From Ramlibacter sp. (lineage in GTDB: Bacteria; Pseudomonadota; Gammaproteobacteria; Burkholderiales; Burkholderiaceae_C), in contig JALHLO010000007.1 of assembly GCA_022844525.1 (NCBI GenBank), positions 1-36,028 on the forward strand: DNA of 36,028 nt. Reading direction: 5' to 3'. This document shows, one piece after another, positions 24,513 through 35,034 of the stretch. The translations under genes and the position numbers were made by a program. The notes beneath the pieces were generated by a model. The model was not told where the DNA came from. It saw only the letters and a list, made by a program, of their open reading frames with translations, and did no database searches. Position 1 is the first letter of the stretch. Every line of letters begins with the position of its first letter.

Positions 24513-25012
24513 GCGCCGCGGGCGGCGCCTGGCGCCGCTTCACCGCCGGCTTCGCCCGGCTGCTGGACTGGCTGCTGATCGCCACCGTCATGGTGCTGAT
24601 CGTGCCGGTGACGATGCAGATCGTCTCGCGCTACACCAACCTGATCCCCCCGTACATCTGGACCGAGGAGCTCGCGCGCTTCCTCTTCATCTGGATGATC
24701 ATGATCGGCGCCATGGTGGGCGTGCGCGAGATGTCGCACTTCAACGTGGACATCTGGCGCCAGCCCTCGCCGCGCGTGCACGCGGCGCTGAATCTGGTCA
24801 CGCACTTGTGCACGCTGGTGTTCGCGCTGGTGTTCGTGGTGTCGGGCATCGAGTTCACGCGCTTCGCCCTCTACCGCATCTCCGAGCTGGCCGAACTGCC
24901 CCTGTGGATGATCCACGTGGCCTGGCCGCTCACCGGCCTGGCCTGGATCGTCTTCCTGGGCGAGCAGGTGGTCGACGAGATCGGCGTGCTCACCGGCAGG
25001 CTGCCCGCATGA
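24509..25012 (+). CDS. TRAP transporter small permease (DctQ type)
   Basis: This 167-residue inner-membrane protein has four hydrophobic helices (near residues 17-38, 54-75, 92-115 and 130-150) with the DctQ motif WTEELARFLFIWMIMIGAMVGVREMSHFNVDIW between the second and third. It starts at a GTG overlapping the preceding stop (GTGA) and overlaps the large permease by ATGA. DctQ supports assembly and function of DctM in sodium-driven uptake. The length is normal for the family. Confidence 0.9.
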   Translation: MSAAGGAWRRFTAGFARLLDWLLIATVMVLIVPVTMQIVSRYTNLIPPYIWTEELARFLFIWMIMIGAMVGVREMSHFNVDIWRQPSPRVHAALNLVTHLCTLVFALVFVVSGIEFTRFALYRISELAELPLWMIHVAWPLTGLAWIVFLGEQVVDEIGVLTGRLPA

Positions 25013-26328
25013 ACGGCGCCGTCCTGTCGCCCGCCGTCGCCAGCGCCATCCTCTTCGTCGTGTTCTTCGCGCTCATGGCGCTGCGCGTGCCGGTGGCCTT
25101 CGCGCTCGGGCTGGCCTGCCTGCCCATCCTGCTGATCGAGCCGCGCCTGTCGGCCATGGCGCTCATGAGCGAGACCTTCAACGCCTACAACTCCTTCATC
25201 CTGCTGGCGGTGCCCTTCTTCCTGCTCACCGCCAACCTGATGAACGTGGGCGGCATCACGGACCGGCTGCTCAAGCTGTCGCGCACGATGGTGGGCCACT
25301 TTCCCGGCGGCCTGGCGCAGATCAACGTGGTGCTGTCGCTGTTCTTCGCGGGCATCTCGGGCTCGTCCACGGCGGACGCCGCCAGCCAGTCGAAGATCTT
25401 CATCGAGGCGCAGCGCCGGGAAGGCTACGACGACAGCTTCTCGGTGGCGATCACGGCCGTGTCCTCGGTGCTGGCGGTGATCATCCCGCCCTCGATCCTG
25501 ATGATCGTGTGGGGCGGCGTGCTCTCGGTGTCGATCGGCGCCCTGTTCCTCGCGGGCATCGTGCCCGGGCTGCTGCTGGTGGCGGTGCAGATGGCCACCG
25601 TGCACGCGTACGCCACGCGGCGCGGCTACCCGACCTACCCGCGGGCGACCTTCGTCGAGTTCCTGAAATCGGCGGCGGTGTCGGTGCCGGCGCTGATGAC
25701 GCCGGTGATCATCATCGGCGGCAAGATCTTCGGCTGGTTCACCGCCACCGAGTCGGCGGCGGTGGCGGTGCTCTACGCGGGGGCGCTGTCGATCTTCGTC
25801 TACCGCGAGATCGACCTCAAGGGCGTGCTGCACGCCTTCGCCGACACCGGCAAGTTCGCCTCCATCACCCTGTTCTGCGTGGGCACCGCCAGCGCCTTCG
25901 GCTGGCTGATGGCGTACTACAAGATCCCGCAGGCCCTGCTTTCGGGCGTGTCGGCCTGGGGCATGGGCTGGGTGACGACGGGCCTGTTCATCGCCTTCGT
26001 GTTCCTGGTCGTCGGCTGCTTCCTGGACGCGATCCCGGCCATCATCATCGTCGGCACCATCCTGCAGCCCATCGCCGCCGCCGCGAACATCGACCCCGTG
26101 CACTTCGCCATGATCGGCATCGTGTCGCTGGCCTTCGGGCTGGTGACGCCGCCCTACGGCCTGTGCCTGCTGATCTGCTGCAAGATCGCCGAGATGCGGC
26201 TGGCCGACGCGCTGAAGGACGTGATGCTGATGCTGCTGCCGATGATCGGCGTGCTGGTGCTGGTGATCGTCTGGCCGCAGCTGGTGCTGTTCCTGCCGGG
26301 ACTGGTTTCCCCCGAATTCCTGAAGTGA
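25009..26328 (+). CDS. TRAP transporter large permease (DctM type)
   Basis: The 439-residue membrane protein is the transport channel of the TRAP system, with about 12 helices. Diagnostic segments are YNSFILLAVPFFLLTANLMN, LFFAGISGSSTADAASQSKIF, VITAVSS-like AITAVSSVLAVIIPPSILMIVWG and GLVTPPYGLCLLICC. Both helical hairpin loops that carry the sodium and substrate sites are intact. It ends the DctPQM operon; no enzyme gene or regulator is attached, so the transported acid is unknown. Confidence 0.94.
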   Translation: MNGAVLSPAVASAILFVVFFALMALRVPVAFALGLACLPILLIEPRLSAMALMSETFNAYNSFILLAVPFFLLTANLMNVGGITDRLLKLSRTMVGHFPGGLAQINVVLSLFFAGISGSSTADAASQSKIFIEAQRREGYDDSFSVAITAVSSVLAVIIPPSILMIVWGGVLSVSIGALFLAGIVPGLLLVAVQMATVHAYATRRGYPTYPRATFVEFLKSAAVSVPALMTPVIIIGGKIFGWFTATESAAVAVLYAGALSIFVYREIDLKGVLHAFADTGKFASITLFCVGTASAFGWLMAYYKIPQALLSGVSAWGMGWVTTGLFIAFVFLVVGCFLDAIPAIIIVGTILQPIAAAANIDPVHFAMIGIVSLAFGLVTPPYGLCLLICCKIAEMRLADALKDVMLMLLPMIGVLVLVIVWPQLVLFLPGLVSPEFLK

Positions 26329-26385
26329 GCCGGCGCGGCCCAGGCCCCGACCCCGGCGAGGGCCGCGGCAGGCATTGTTTCGCGT

Positions 26386-26604
26386 TCAATCGTCGCGATC
26401 CTCCACTTCCACCGCCGGCGCCGCCAGCTCCCGCCCCACCATCGCCCGCGCGTACAGGTAGTTGTTGCGGGCGGTTTCGCTCAGCCGGTCCAGGTCCACG
26501 CGGCCCGCGCCGTCGCACGGGAATGCATAGCCTCGTCCGCTCGCGAAGAGGGAGCGGAAGCACAACCGGAAGGGCCCGGTGCCTGCACGCTGCGAGTCCA
26601 TCAT
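26386..26604 (-). CDS. Small conserved-looking soluble protein of unknown function
   Basis: I know no function for this 72-residue protein. It has a compact pattern: PFRLCFRSLFASGRGYAFPCD, then GRVDLDRLSETARNNYLYAR, then MVGRELAAPAVEVED. I recall similar short proteins in Burkholderiales with the FPCD and ARNNYLYAR motifs, which I cannot confirm here. A very good ribosome site, GGAGGT, stands 5 bases before the ATG at 26604. The frame stays open upstream to 26667, but those codons read the leader. It lies about 100 bases downstream of dnaE2 on the same strand and is convergent with the TRAP operon. Confidence 0.65.
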   Translation of the reverse strand: MMDSQRAGTGPFRLCFRSLFASGRGYAFPCDGAGRVDLDRLSETARNNYLYARAMVGRELAAPAVEVEDRDD

Positions 26605-26707
26605 GTGCACCTCCATCGCTTTCTTCTTCAACGCAGGCGGCCGGCAGGGGAGGACGCGCCCCTGCAAAGCCCGGGTGAAGAATGTGATGGAGGGCTACGG
26701 GGAGCGC

Positions 26708-29700
26708 TCAGTGGAAATCGCGGGAGCCGCCCAGGCCTCCGAGCCGTCCCAGCAGCGGCGTCAGGTCCTCCAGCGTCTCCGCGACCAGGTGGCGCACCTG
26801 GCCACCGCTGTCCGTGTCCCTTTGCCAGACCCCGCGCACCGCCAGCAGCCTGGACTGCAGCAAGGCATCGCGCTGCTGCTCGCGCACGTGCTTCCATACG
26901 ATCACGTTCACCGGGCCGGTCTCGTCCTCGATGGTGACGAAGATCGTGCCCTTGGCCGTCTGCGGCTGCTGGCGCACGGTGACGATGCCGCAGGCGCCCA
27001 CGCGGCGGTTGTTCGGCAGGTCGTGCAGTTCCTGCGCGCTCGACAGCTTCATGCGCGCGAGCCGGGGGCGCAGCAAGGCCACCGGATGCCGGCGCAGGGT
27101 GAGCCCCATGGAGGCGTAGTCGAAGAAGATCTCCTCGCCTTCCCGGGCGGCCGGCAAGGCGAGCGGCAGTTCGTCGATCGGCGCGTCGCGCAGCATGCCG
27201 GGCGCCTTCTGCTGCCCGGAGGCTTCCCACACCTGCTGGCGGCGGTGGCCGGCGAGGGACCGCAGGGCGTCGGCGGCGGCGAGCGCGTTGAGGTCCTTCA
27301 GTTCCAGTTGCGCGCGCAAGGCCAGGTCCTCGACGTTGGCGAACGGCCGTTGCGCGCGAGCGGATTCGATGCGGCGCCCGCCCGCTTCGCTGAGGGAGCC
27401 GACCAGGCGCAGGCCGAGGCGGACTTCCGGCCGCAAACTGGGGCGCAAATTGGGGTCAGATTCCAATTTCGTTCCGAAATTGGAATCTGACCCCAATTTG
27501 CTGTCCCAGTCGGAGAAGCAAACGTCCGGCGGCAGCACCTGCACGCCATGGCGCTGCGCGTCCTGGATCAGCTGCGAAGGCGCATAGAAGCCCATGGGCT
27601 GCGAGTTGAGCATCGCGGCCAGGAAGCATTCGGGCTCGTGGCATTTGAGCCAGCTCGAGTCGTACGCGAGCAGCGCGAAGCTGTAGGCGTGGCTTTCCGG
27701 GAAGCCGTATTCGCCGAAGCCCAGGATCTGCTGGAAGATGCTCTCGGCGAACTCCTTGCGGTAGCCGTTGGCGATCATTCCGTCGATCAGGCGGTCCTGG
27801 AACTTGTGCACGCCGCCGCTGCGCTTCCACGCTGCCATGGAGCGGCGCAGCTGGTCGGCCTCGTCCGGGGAGAAGCCGGCGGCGATCATCGAGATCTGCA
27901 TCACCTGCTCCTGGAAGATCGGGATGCCCAGCGTGCGCTCCAGCGCGGGCCGCAGGGCCTCGCTTTCATAGCGCACCTCCTGCCCCGCGCGCACCCGCTC
28001 GCGCGCCTTCAGGTAGGGATGGATCATCCCGCCCTGGATGGGCCCGGGCCGCACGATCGCCACTTCGATCACCAGGTCGTAGAACACCCGCGGCTTCAGC
28101 CGCGGCAGCATCGACATCTGCGCGCGGCTCTCGATCTGGAACACGCCCACGGTGTCGGCGCGGCAGATCATGTCGAAGGTCGCCGGGTCCTTGTCGGGAA
28201 TGTCCGTGAGCGTAAAAGGCACACCGCGCCGCTGGCTCACGAAGTCCAGGCAGCGCCGGATCGCGGTCAGCATGCCCAGCGCCAGCACGTCCACCTTGAG
28301 CAGCCCCATCTCGTCGAGGTCGTCCTTGTCCCACTGGATCACGGAGCGGTCCTTCATCGCCGCGTTCTCCACCGGCACCAGGCGCGTGAGCTTGCCCTGC
28401 GTCAGCACGAAGCCGCCCACGTGCTGGCTCAGGTGCCGGGGGAATCCCATCAGCTCCTCCGACAGTTCCATCCAGAGCGCGAGCGACTTGTCCGGCACTT
28501 GCAGCTGCAGCGAAGCCGCGAGCTCCCCGAGCTTCTGCACGCGCAAGCCGCGTTCGTCGAACCAGAAGTGGTCCTTGGCGAAGGCGTCCACCAGCGGATC
28601 GGGAATCCCCAGCGCCTTGCCGGAGTCGCGGATCGCGCTGCGCGCACGGTAGGTCGCCACCACCGCCGCGATGGCGGAGCGGTCGCGTCCGTACTTGCCG
28701 TAGATGTACTGGATCACCTCCTCGCGCCGCTCGTGCTCGAAGTCGACGTCGATGTCGGGCGGCTCCTTGCGCTCGCGGCTGATGAAGCGCTCGAACAGCA
28801 GGTCCGACCGCGCCGGGTCCACGGCGGTGATGCCCAGGCAATAGCAGACCGCGGAATTGGCCGCGGAGCCGCGTCCCTGGCACAGGATCTTCTGCGAGCG
28901 CGCGAAGCGCACGATGTCGTGCACCGTCAGGAAGTACATCTCGTAGGCGCACTCGGAGATCAGGTCCAGCTCGCGCACGAGCTGCTTGCGCACCCTCCAC
29001 GGCACGCCCTGCGGATAGCGGTCGCGCGCGCCTTCGATGGTGAAGCGGCGCAGCGCCTGGCGCGGCGTCAGCCCCGCCGGCACGGTTTCCAGCGGGTACT
29101 GGTAGCGGATCTCCTCCAGGCTGAAGCTGCAGCGGTCGGAGACTTCCAGCGTGCGCTCCAGCAGCTCCGCGGGATAGAGCGACGCAAGCCGCATGCGGTG
29201 GCGCAGGTGGCGTTCGGCATTGGGCTGCAGCGCGAACCCGCATTCGGATACGGGCTTGCCCAGGCGCACCGCCGTCATCACGTCCTGCATCGGCTTGCGC
29301 GAGCGCGCATGCATGTGCACGTCGCCGGCGGCCACCAGCGGCACGCCGGAGAGCTCGCCCGCATCCTGCAGCTTCTTCAGCCACAGGTCGTCGTCGCCCT
29401 CCAGCAGCAGCTCGGCGGCCAGCCACAGGTGCCGGCCGAAGCGCGCCTGCGCCCAATCCAGGCGATCGCAAATTTCCTCCACCGAGAGCTCGTGCTGCGG
29501 CGCCAGCAGGACCTCGCATTCCCGCAGCAGCGTGAAATCGCTTCCTTCGCGATCGCACGCGTACTCGCCCTTCTCCGCCTGCCGGCGCGCCAGCGTGATG
29601 AACTCGCACAGGTTGCCCCAGCCCGTCACGTTGCGCGCCAGTACCACCAGGCGGAAGCCGTCGAGCGCGAACTCCGCGCCCAGCAGCAGCTTCAGCCCGA

Positions 29701-29881
29701 GCTTCTTCGCCTCCGCGTGCGCGCGGACCACCCCCGCGACCGAGCATTCGTCGGTGATCGCCAGCGCCGTGTAACCCAGTTCGTGGGCGCGCTGCACCAG
29801 TTCCTGCGGGTGCGAGGCACCGCGCTGGAAACTGAAGTTGGACAGGCAGTGCAGCTCCGCGTAATCGGGCAACCAGGACAT
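26708..29881 (-). CDS. dnaE2: Error-prone DNA polymerase DnaE2 (ImuC)
   Basis: This 1057-residue family C polymerase acts with ImuA and ImuB in SOS mutagenesis past damaged DNA. An N-terminal PHP domain (HCLSNFSFQRGASHP, ALAITDECSVAGV) is followed by the polymerase core. The core has GRGSAANSAVCYCLGI, the catalytic aspartates in PPDIDVDFEHERREE (D376, D378, D380), HVGGFVLTQG and the finger region GFSPDEADQLRRSM. An HhH-type segment and a C-terminal OB fold (GIVTVRQQPQTAKGTIFVTIEDE) complete it. Residues about 794-813 are encoded by a perfect palindrome not expected in the family; the frame stays open through it. The start is nine bases after the imuB stop. Length is close to the family norm of about 1040. 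Confidence 0.95.
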   Translation of the reverse strand: MSWLPDYAELHCLSNFSFQRGASHPQELVQRAHELGYTALAITDECSVAGVVRAHAEAKKLGLKLLLGAEFALDGFRLVVLARNVTGWGNLCEFITLARRQAEKGEYACDREGSDFTLLRECEVLLAPQHELSVEEICDRLDWAQARFGRHLWLAAELLLEGDDDLWLKKLQDAGELSGVPLVAAGDVHMHARSRKPMQDVMTAVRLGKPVSECGFALQPNAERHLRHRMRLASLYPAELLERTLEVSDRCSFSLEEIRYQYPLETVPAGLTPRQALRRFTIEGARDRYPQGVPWRVRKQLVRELDLISECAYEMYFLTVHDIVRFARSQKILCQGRGSAANSAVCYCLGITAVDPARSDLLFERFISRERKEPPDIDVDFEHERREEVIQYIYGKYGRDRSAIAAVVATYRARSAIRDSGKALGIPDPLVDAFAKDHFWFDERGLRVQKLGELAASLQLQVPDKSLALWMELSEELMGFPRHLSQHVGGFVLTQGKLTRLVPVENAAMKDRSVIQWDKDDLDEMGLLKVDVLALGMLTAIRRCLDFVSQRRGVPFTLTDIPDKDPATFDMICRADTVGVFQIESRAQMSMLPRLKPRVFYDLVIEVAIVRPGPIQGGMIHPYLKARERVRAGQEVRYESEALRPALERTLGIPIFQEQVMQISMIAAGFSPDEADQLRRSMAAWKRSGGVHKFQDRLIDGMIANGYRKEFAESIFQQILGFGEYGFPESHAYSFALLAYDSSWLKCHEPECFLAAMLNSQPMGFYAPSQLIQDAQRHGVQVLPPDVCFSDWDSKLGSDSNFGTKLESDPNLRPSLRPEVRLGLRLVGSLSEAGGRRIESARAQRPFANVEDLALRAQLELKDLNALAAADALRSLAGHRRQQVWEASGQQKAPGMLRDAPIDELPLALPAAREGEEIFFDYASMGLTLRRHPVALLRPRLARMKLSSAQELHDLPNNRRVGACGIVTVRQQPQTAKGTIFVTIEDETGPVNVIVWKHVREQQRDALLQSRLLAVRGVWQRDTDSGGQVRHLVAETLEDLTPLLGRLGGLGGSRDFH
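27445..27501. repeat. Perfect 57-bp palindrome inserted in frame in dnaE2
   Basis: The arms are 27 bases each (27445-27471 and 27475-27501) with a 3-base centre (27472-27474), and every position pairs. The core GGGGTCAGATTCCAATTT resembles REP-type palindromes associated with single-strand (Y1/RAYT) transposases. The total of 57 bases equals 19 codons, so dnaE2 stays in frame. The adjacent 27432-27443 (CGCAAACTGGGG) is a one-mismatch copy of 27444-27455 (CGCAAATTGGGG), a possible short duplication at the border. Confidence 0.88.
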
Positions 29882-29890
29882 GGCGGACCT

Positions 29891-31174
29891 TCAGGCGTAG
29901 AGGCCGTGCAGGAACCACAGGGCCTGGTCCTGCCCCGCGGCGAGGCGTTCCCGGTAGATCCACAGCAGCCCGGCCGATGCGCTGCGGGCGATGAAGTAAT
30001 CGCGCAGGGCGGGCTCCCTGGCCTGCGTGTCCCACCAGGCCGCTTCCACCCGGCGCGCGCGCGTGAGCAGCTGCAGCGGCCCCTGGTAGGACGGCTTGTC
30101 GCCCTGCACCTGCAGGCGCAGCGGTTGGCGCAGCAGCCAGGGCGGGAACAGCGCGTCGCCACCGGCCTGCTGGATCGCGGCGGCGGCCCCGGCGGTGCGC
30201 GCGGGCACCCAGCGTTGCATGCATTCGGGCCGGTGGTCCTGCAGTTGCCGCGGCACCGTCACGTTCGATTCCCCGAGCCGCACGCTCAGGCGCTCCACCA
30301 GCTGGTGCAGCTTCTCGCCCGGCCTGTTGTCCTCCGGCAGCAGGCTGGTGGTCGCGCCGCCCCAGGGCACCGTCTCCAGCGTGCGCAGGCGCAGCTGGTT
30401 GGCGGGCGCGGAGAGCGCGCTGAGGGCCAGCTGCTCGGAAGCCAGGCGCCGCAGGTGCTTCATGTCCTGCGTGGGTTGCGCGGTGCGCAGCTCGATCTTC
30501 TCCGTGGGCGGCAAGGGCTTGCCATCGAGCTTGCGCAGGTCGAGCGTCCATTCCAGTTCCAGCGCGAGCGCGCCGAGGTTGCGCGCCTGCAGCCACATCT
30601 GCAGCCGCGTCAGCAGGTGCTGCCCGGTGAAGAGCAGGTCGGTCGCGGTGGTCGCCAGCGACTGCAGTTCCAGCTTCTCGTCGAACGCGGACGGCAGCAC
30701 GACCCACTCGTAGCGTTCCGGCCGCTGGCCGAGCGCGGCGTCGAGCGCCTGCAGCAAGCCGGCACCGAAGCGGCGGCCCAGGCCCGCGCGCGGCAGGCCG
30801 CGCAGCTGCCCCAGGGTCGTGCAGCCGATGCGCTCCAGCGTCGCCAGGTGCGCGCGCGCGGCGGTGAAGAGGTCCAGCGGCAACCCGTCCGGCAGGCCCT
30901 GCGGAATCGCTTCGCCGCGCCGCTTCAGCCGCAGCAGCGCCAGCGCCAGCAGGGACGTGGGGGCGCTCGCCCAGGCATCGCAGGCCAGCGCCTCCTCGCC
31001 CTTGAGCAGCGCGCGCAAGAGGTTCCGGCGCCCGCCGAACAGGCGTTCCGAGGCGCCCGCCTCCAGCAGGATCGCCTCCTCGACGAAGGCCACCCGGGGC
31101 GTGAACTGCAAGGCCCGCCATGCCCAGGCGGTCGCGTCCTCATTGCGCGAGGGATGCAGTGCGATCCAGTACAT
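29891..31174 (-). CDS. imuB: ImuB, inactive Y-family polymerase-like mutasome protein
   Basis: ImuB is a Y-family polymerase relative without catalytic carboxylates that links DnaE2 to the beta clamp. This 427-residue version begins with MYWIALHPSRN, has the palm-like RALQFTPRVAFVEEAILLEAGASERLFGG, the HhH-like LGQLRGLPRAGLGRRFG, and the little-finger region with KLHQLVERLSVRLGESNV. A QxxLF-type clamp motif is not obvious; the place where one is expected reads TTSLLPED. The start at 31174 lies inside the 3' end of imuA (35-base overlap), consistent with coupled translation. It is slightly shorter than many relatives. Confidence 0.9.
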   Translation of the reverse strand: MYWIALHPSRNEDATAWAWRALQFTPRVAFVEEAILLEAGASERLFGGRRNLLRALLKGEEALACDAWASAPTSLLALALLRLKRRGEAIPQGLPDGLPLDLFTAARAHLATLERIGCTTLGQLRGLPRAGLGRRFGAGLLQALDAALGQRPERYEWVVLPSAFDEKLELQSLATTATDLLFTGQHLLTRLQMWLQARNLGALALELEWTLDLRKLDGKPLPPTEKIELRTAQPTQDMKHLRRLASEQLALSALSAPANQLRLRTLETVPWGGATTSLLPEDNRPGEKLHQLVERLSVRLGESNVTVPRQLQDHRPECMQRWVPARTAGAAAAIQQAGGDALFPPWLLRQPLRLQVQGDKPSYQGPLQLLTRARRVEAAWWDTQAREPALRDYFIARSASAGLLWIYRERLAAGQDQALWFLHGLYA

Positions 31175-31883
31175 GCGTCGCGTCGGTCGGCAAGGTGGCG
31201 GGAAGGACGATGCCGCCGCGGCGCGTCTTGCGCGCGGCCAGCAGGGCGGACAACTTCTGCGGATGCGAGCGCAACTGCAAGGGCTGCAGCAGCGGCGGCC
31301 CCCTGCGCTTGAGGATCAGCACCTCCAGCTGCTCGGTGCCCTGCAGCAGCAGCCGCAGCCTGGCGGGCGAGGACTGCGCAGCGGCCTCGACGCCGCGGAA
31401 GACGAACAGCAGCTTTTCGCCCGCCTGCGCGCACAGGTGCAGCCGCCGCAGGTCCTCCGAGCGGGCGCGCGGCAGCCAGGCCAGCACCGCGCCCACGTCC
31501 GCGCAACGCAGCGCCTGTTCCGCCGCCCACAGGCGGGCGGCCGGCTGCTCCGCCTGCACGCACAACAGGTGCTCGGGGTGGATGCCCTGCTCGCGCAGCG
31601 ACGGCCCGAAAGGCTGGTAAGGTGGATGCACCAGCACCGCGGGGTGCTGCGTGCGTCGCATGGCTTCCCCCACGGCCGGCCCGGCGAGCTGCCACACATG
31701 CTGCTGCGCTTGCCGCTGCAGCACCTCGACGAGGTTGCCCAGCGGCCAGCCCCCTCCCGGAAGCTGCGCGTCCAGGGCCGCATGGCCGGTGGAAAGCGTC
31801 GTTTCCTGCGCCCGCGCGAGCTCGCTGCCGAGCCAGACCTGGGGCGGCAAAGTGAGTTCTCGGGTGGGCGATGGGGCGGTCAT
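31140..31883 (-). CDS. imuA: ImuA, translesion synthesis-associated RecA-like protein
   Basis: The 247-residue protein is the first gene of the SOS cassette. ImuA proteins have a RecA-like fold and interact with ImuB and RecA. Typical features are TLSTGHAALDAQLPGGGWPLGNLVEVL (cf. the RecA/SulA-like start), AVLVHPPYQPFGPSL, HLLCVQAEQPAARLWAAEQALRC, VLAWLPRA and a basic C-terminal part with RGPPLLQPLQLRSHPQ. Arg/Lys-rich end KTRRGGIVLP precedes the overlap with imuB. A perfect LexA box lies 15 bases before its ATG (31883). The frame is intact. Confidence 0.9.
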   Translation of the reverse strand: MTAPSPTRELTLPPQVWLGSELARAQETTLSTGHAALDAQLPGGGWPLGNLVEVLQRQAQQHVWQLAGPAVGEAMRRTQHPAVLVHPPYQPFGPSLREQGIHPEHLLCVQAEQPAARLWAAEQALRCADVGAVLAWLPRARSEDLRRLHLCAQAGEKLLFVFRGVEAAAQSSPARLRLLLQGTEQLEVLILKRRGPPLLQPLQLRSHPQKLSALLAARKTRRGGIVLPATLPTDATHVLDRTASLAQ

Positions 31884-31897
31884 GGCAAGCTACACTA

Positions 31898-31913
31898 CTG
31901 TCTGTTTATACAG
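31898..31913 (-). promoter_or_regulatory. LexA (SOS) box in front of imuA
   Basis: CTGTCTGTTTATACAG fits the gamma/betaproteobacterial LexA consensus CTGT-N8-ACAG exactly. On the minus strand it contains TATAAA (31905-31910), a plausible -10 element, 15-20 bases before the imuA ATG. LexA binding would therefore cover the promoter and hold imuA-imuB-dnaE2 off until DNA damage. Confidence 0.88.
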
Positions 31914-31979
31914 TCTTTTGCCGGCAGCCGATAGCCATCAGGACCCGCCTACGCAGCGATCCCGCGATTCCGTTCAATA

Positions 31980-32001
31980 CTCCCGCTCCATCCCGCGGGA
32001 G
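31980..32001 (+). other. Hairpin in the leader of the ABC exporter gene
   Basis: CTCCCGC at 31980-31986 pairs with GCGGGAG at 31995-32001, leaving an 8-base loop. It ends about 11 bases before the GGAG ribosome site of the exporter. It might affect translation or just be chance in GC-rich DNA. The surrounding 31884-32024 region must also hold the exporter promoter, which I could not fix. Confidence 0.3.
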
Positions 32002-32024
32002 CGCCTGCCCCTGGAGTGTTCCGT

Positions 32025-33867
<1,843 letters not shown>

Positions 33868-33875
<8 letters not shown>

Positions 33876-34443
33876 GCGCCTGCGCCCGGCGGACTTCGCC
33901 GGCGATGCGCCGGAGGTGGCGCGCGCGCTGATCGGCGCCGTGCTGCTGGTCGACGGCGTGGGCGGCCGCATCGTCGAGACCGAGGCCTACGACCGCGAGG
34001 ATCCCGCGTCGCACAGCCACTCCGGCCCCACGCCGCGCAACCGTGCGATGTTCGGCCCCCCCGGGCGCGCCTACGTCTACCGTTCCTACGGCATCCACTG
34101 GTGCCTGAATTTCGTGTGCCGCGAGGAAGGCCATGGCGCCGGCGTGCTGATCCGCGCGCTGGAGCCGCTGCACGGCATCGCCACGATGTGCGAGCGGCGC
34201 GGGATGCACGAGCCGCGGCTGCTGTGCGCGGGGCCGGGCCGCGTGGGCCAGGCGCTGGCGATCGTGCACGACTACAACGGGCACCGCCTGGACCAGAAGC
34301 CCTTCGAGGTGATTGCGCCGGAGCGGGCGCACGAGGTGGTGGTCGGGCCGCGCATCGGCATCAGCAAGGCGGCGGACGTGCCCTGGCGCTTCGGGCTGGC
34401 CGGCTCGCCCTTCGTGAGCCGGCGATTTCCGAAGCGCGATTGA
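33868..34443 (+). CDS. DNA-3-methyladenine glycosylase (AAG/MPG family)
   Basis: The 191-residue enzyme removes alkylated purines from DNA as the first step of base-excision repair. AAG-family hallmarks are the catalytic Glu within [15 protein letters not shown] (residues 36-50), [41 protein letters not shown], and the C-terminal GPRIGISKA with [13 protein letters not shown]. The start overlaps the exporter's last codons, so the two are co-transcribed. It stands about 2 kb from the SOS mutasome genes, on the opposite strand, making a local DNA-repair group. Confidence 0.93.
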
Positions 34444-34446
34444 AGC

Positions 34447-35034
34447 TCAGTCCCGTTGGACCGAGTAGCTGTTGCCCCGCTGGATGACCGTCATCGGCGG
34501 GTCGCGCATCTCGGTGATCACGGTCCCACGGGCGGGGCCCGCGCCCATGGCGGCCGTGTTCGGCACCGCGGCGCGCGCCACGGCGGTATCGGCCGGGACC
34601 ACGTTGAAGGTGGGCAGCTGGGCCCGCGCGGCGGCCGCGGCCGGGACCATCACGATGTCGCCGGCCACCACCGTGTACGGCAGCTGCTGGCGCAGCGCGG
34701 TGTCGCGGTCGGTCAGCAGCGGCGCGGTGCTCGACGGCGACAGCTGCCGGCCCGTGCGCTCCATGCGGATCGTGTTCGGCGGCACCATCGGGCCCGTGGG
34801 CCGCGCCACCTGGGCGATGCTCACCGGCGTGCAGGTCGCGGTCTGGTCGAACACCATGCTGGACCCGGCGGGAAAGCGCCCGGCCAGCGCCTCGTGCAGC
34901 GGCAGGCTCATGTCCACCGGCGCGTCGGGGCCGCGGTAGACCACGCGGTTGTTGGTGTCGTAGACCGTGTAGCAGGCCATGGCATTGGCACCGGCCAGCA
35001 GCAGCCCGAACAGGACTCCCAATTTTGCTTTCAT
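34447..35034 (-). CDS. Small exported protein of unknown function
   Basis: The 195-residue protein starts with a signal peptide ([20 protein letters not shown], cleavage after ANA or AMA) before [31 protein letters not shown] true lipobox is not clear, since Met and Ala precede the Cys. A low-complexity Pro/Ala/Thr region and a basic-acidic C terminus (GNSYSVQRD) follow. I do not recognise a characterised family; the CYTVYD...[11 protein letters not shown] block looks like a conserved domain. GGAAGG precedes the ATG. It lies 128 bases downstream of the CoA-transferase on the same strand and ends three bases from the glycosylase stop. Confidence 0.72.
   Translation of the reverse strand: MKAKLGVLFGLLLAGANAMACYTVYDTNNRVVYRGPDAPVDMSLPLHEALAGRFPAGSSMVFDQTATCTPVSIAQVARPTGPMVPPNTIRMERTGRQLSPSSTAPLLTDRDTALRQQLPYTVVAGDIVMVPAAAAARAQLPTFNVVPADTAVARAAVPNTAAMGAGPARGTVITEMRDPPMTVIQRGNSYSVQRD

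Noticed and set aside
27548-31312. A plus-strand open frame of 1254 codons opposite dnaE2, imuB and imuA
   Set aside because: It is rich in His, Gln, Arg and Leu with no recognisable domain, the expected look of an antisense frame of GC-rich genes. The minus-strand proteins match known families along their full length.
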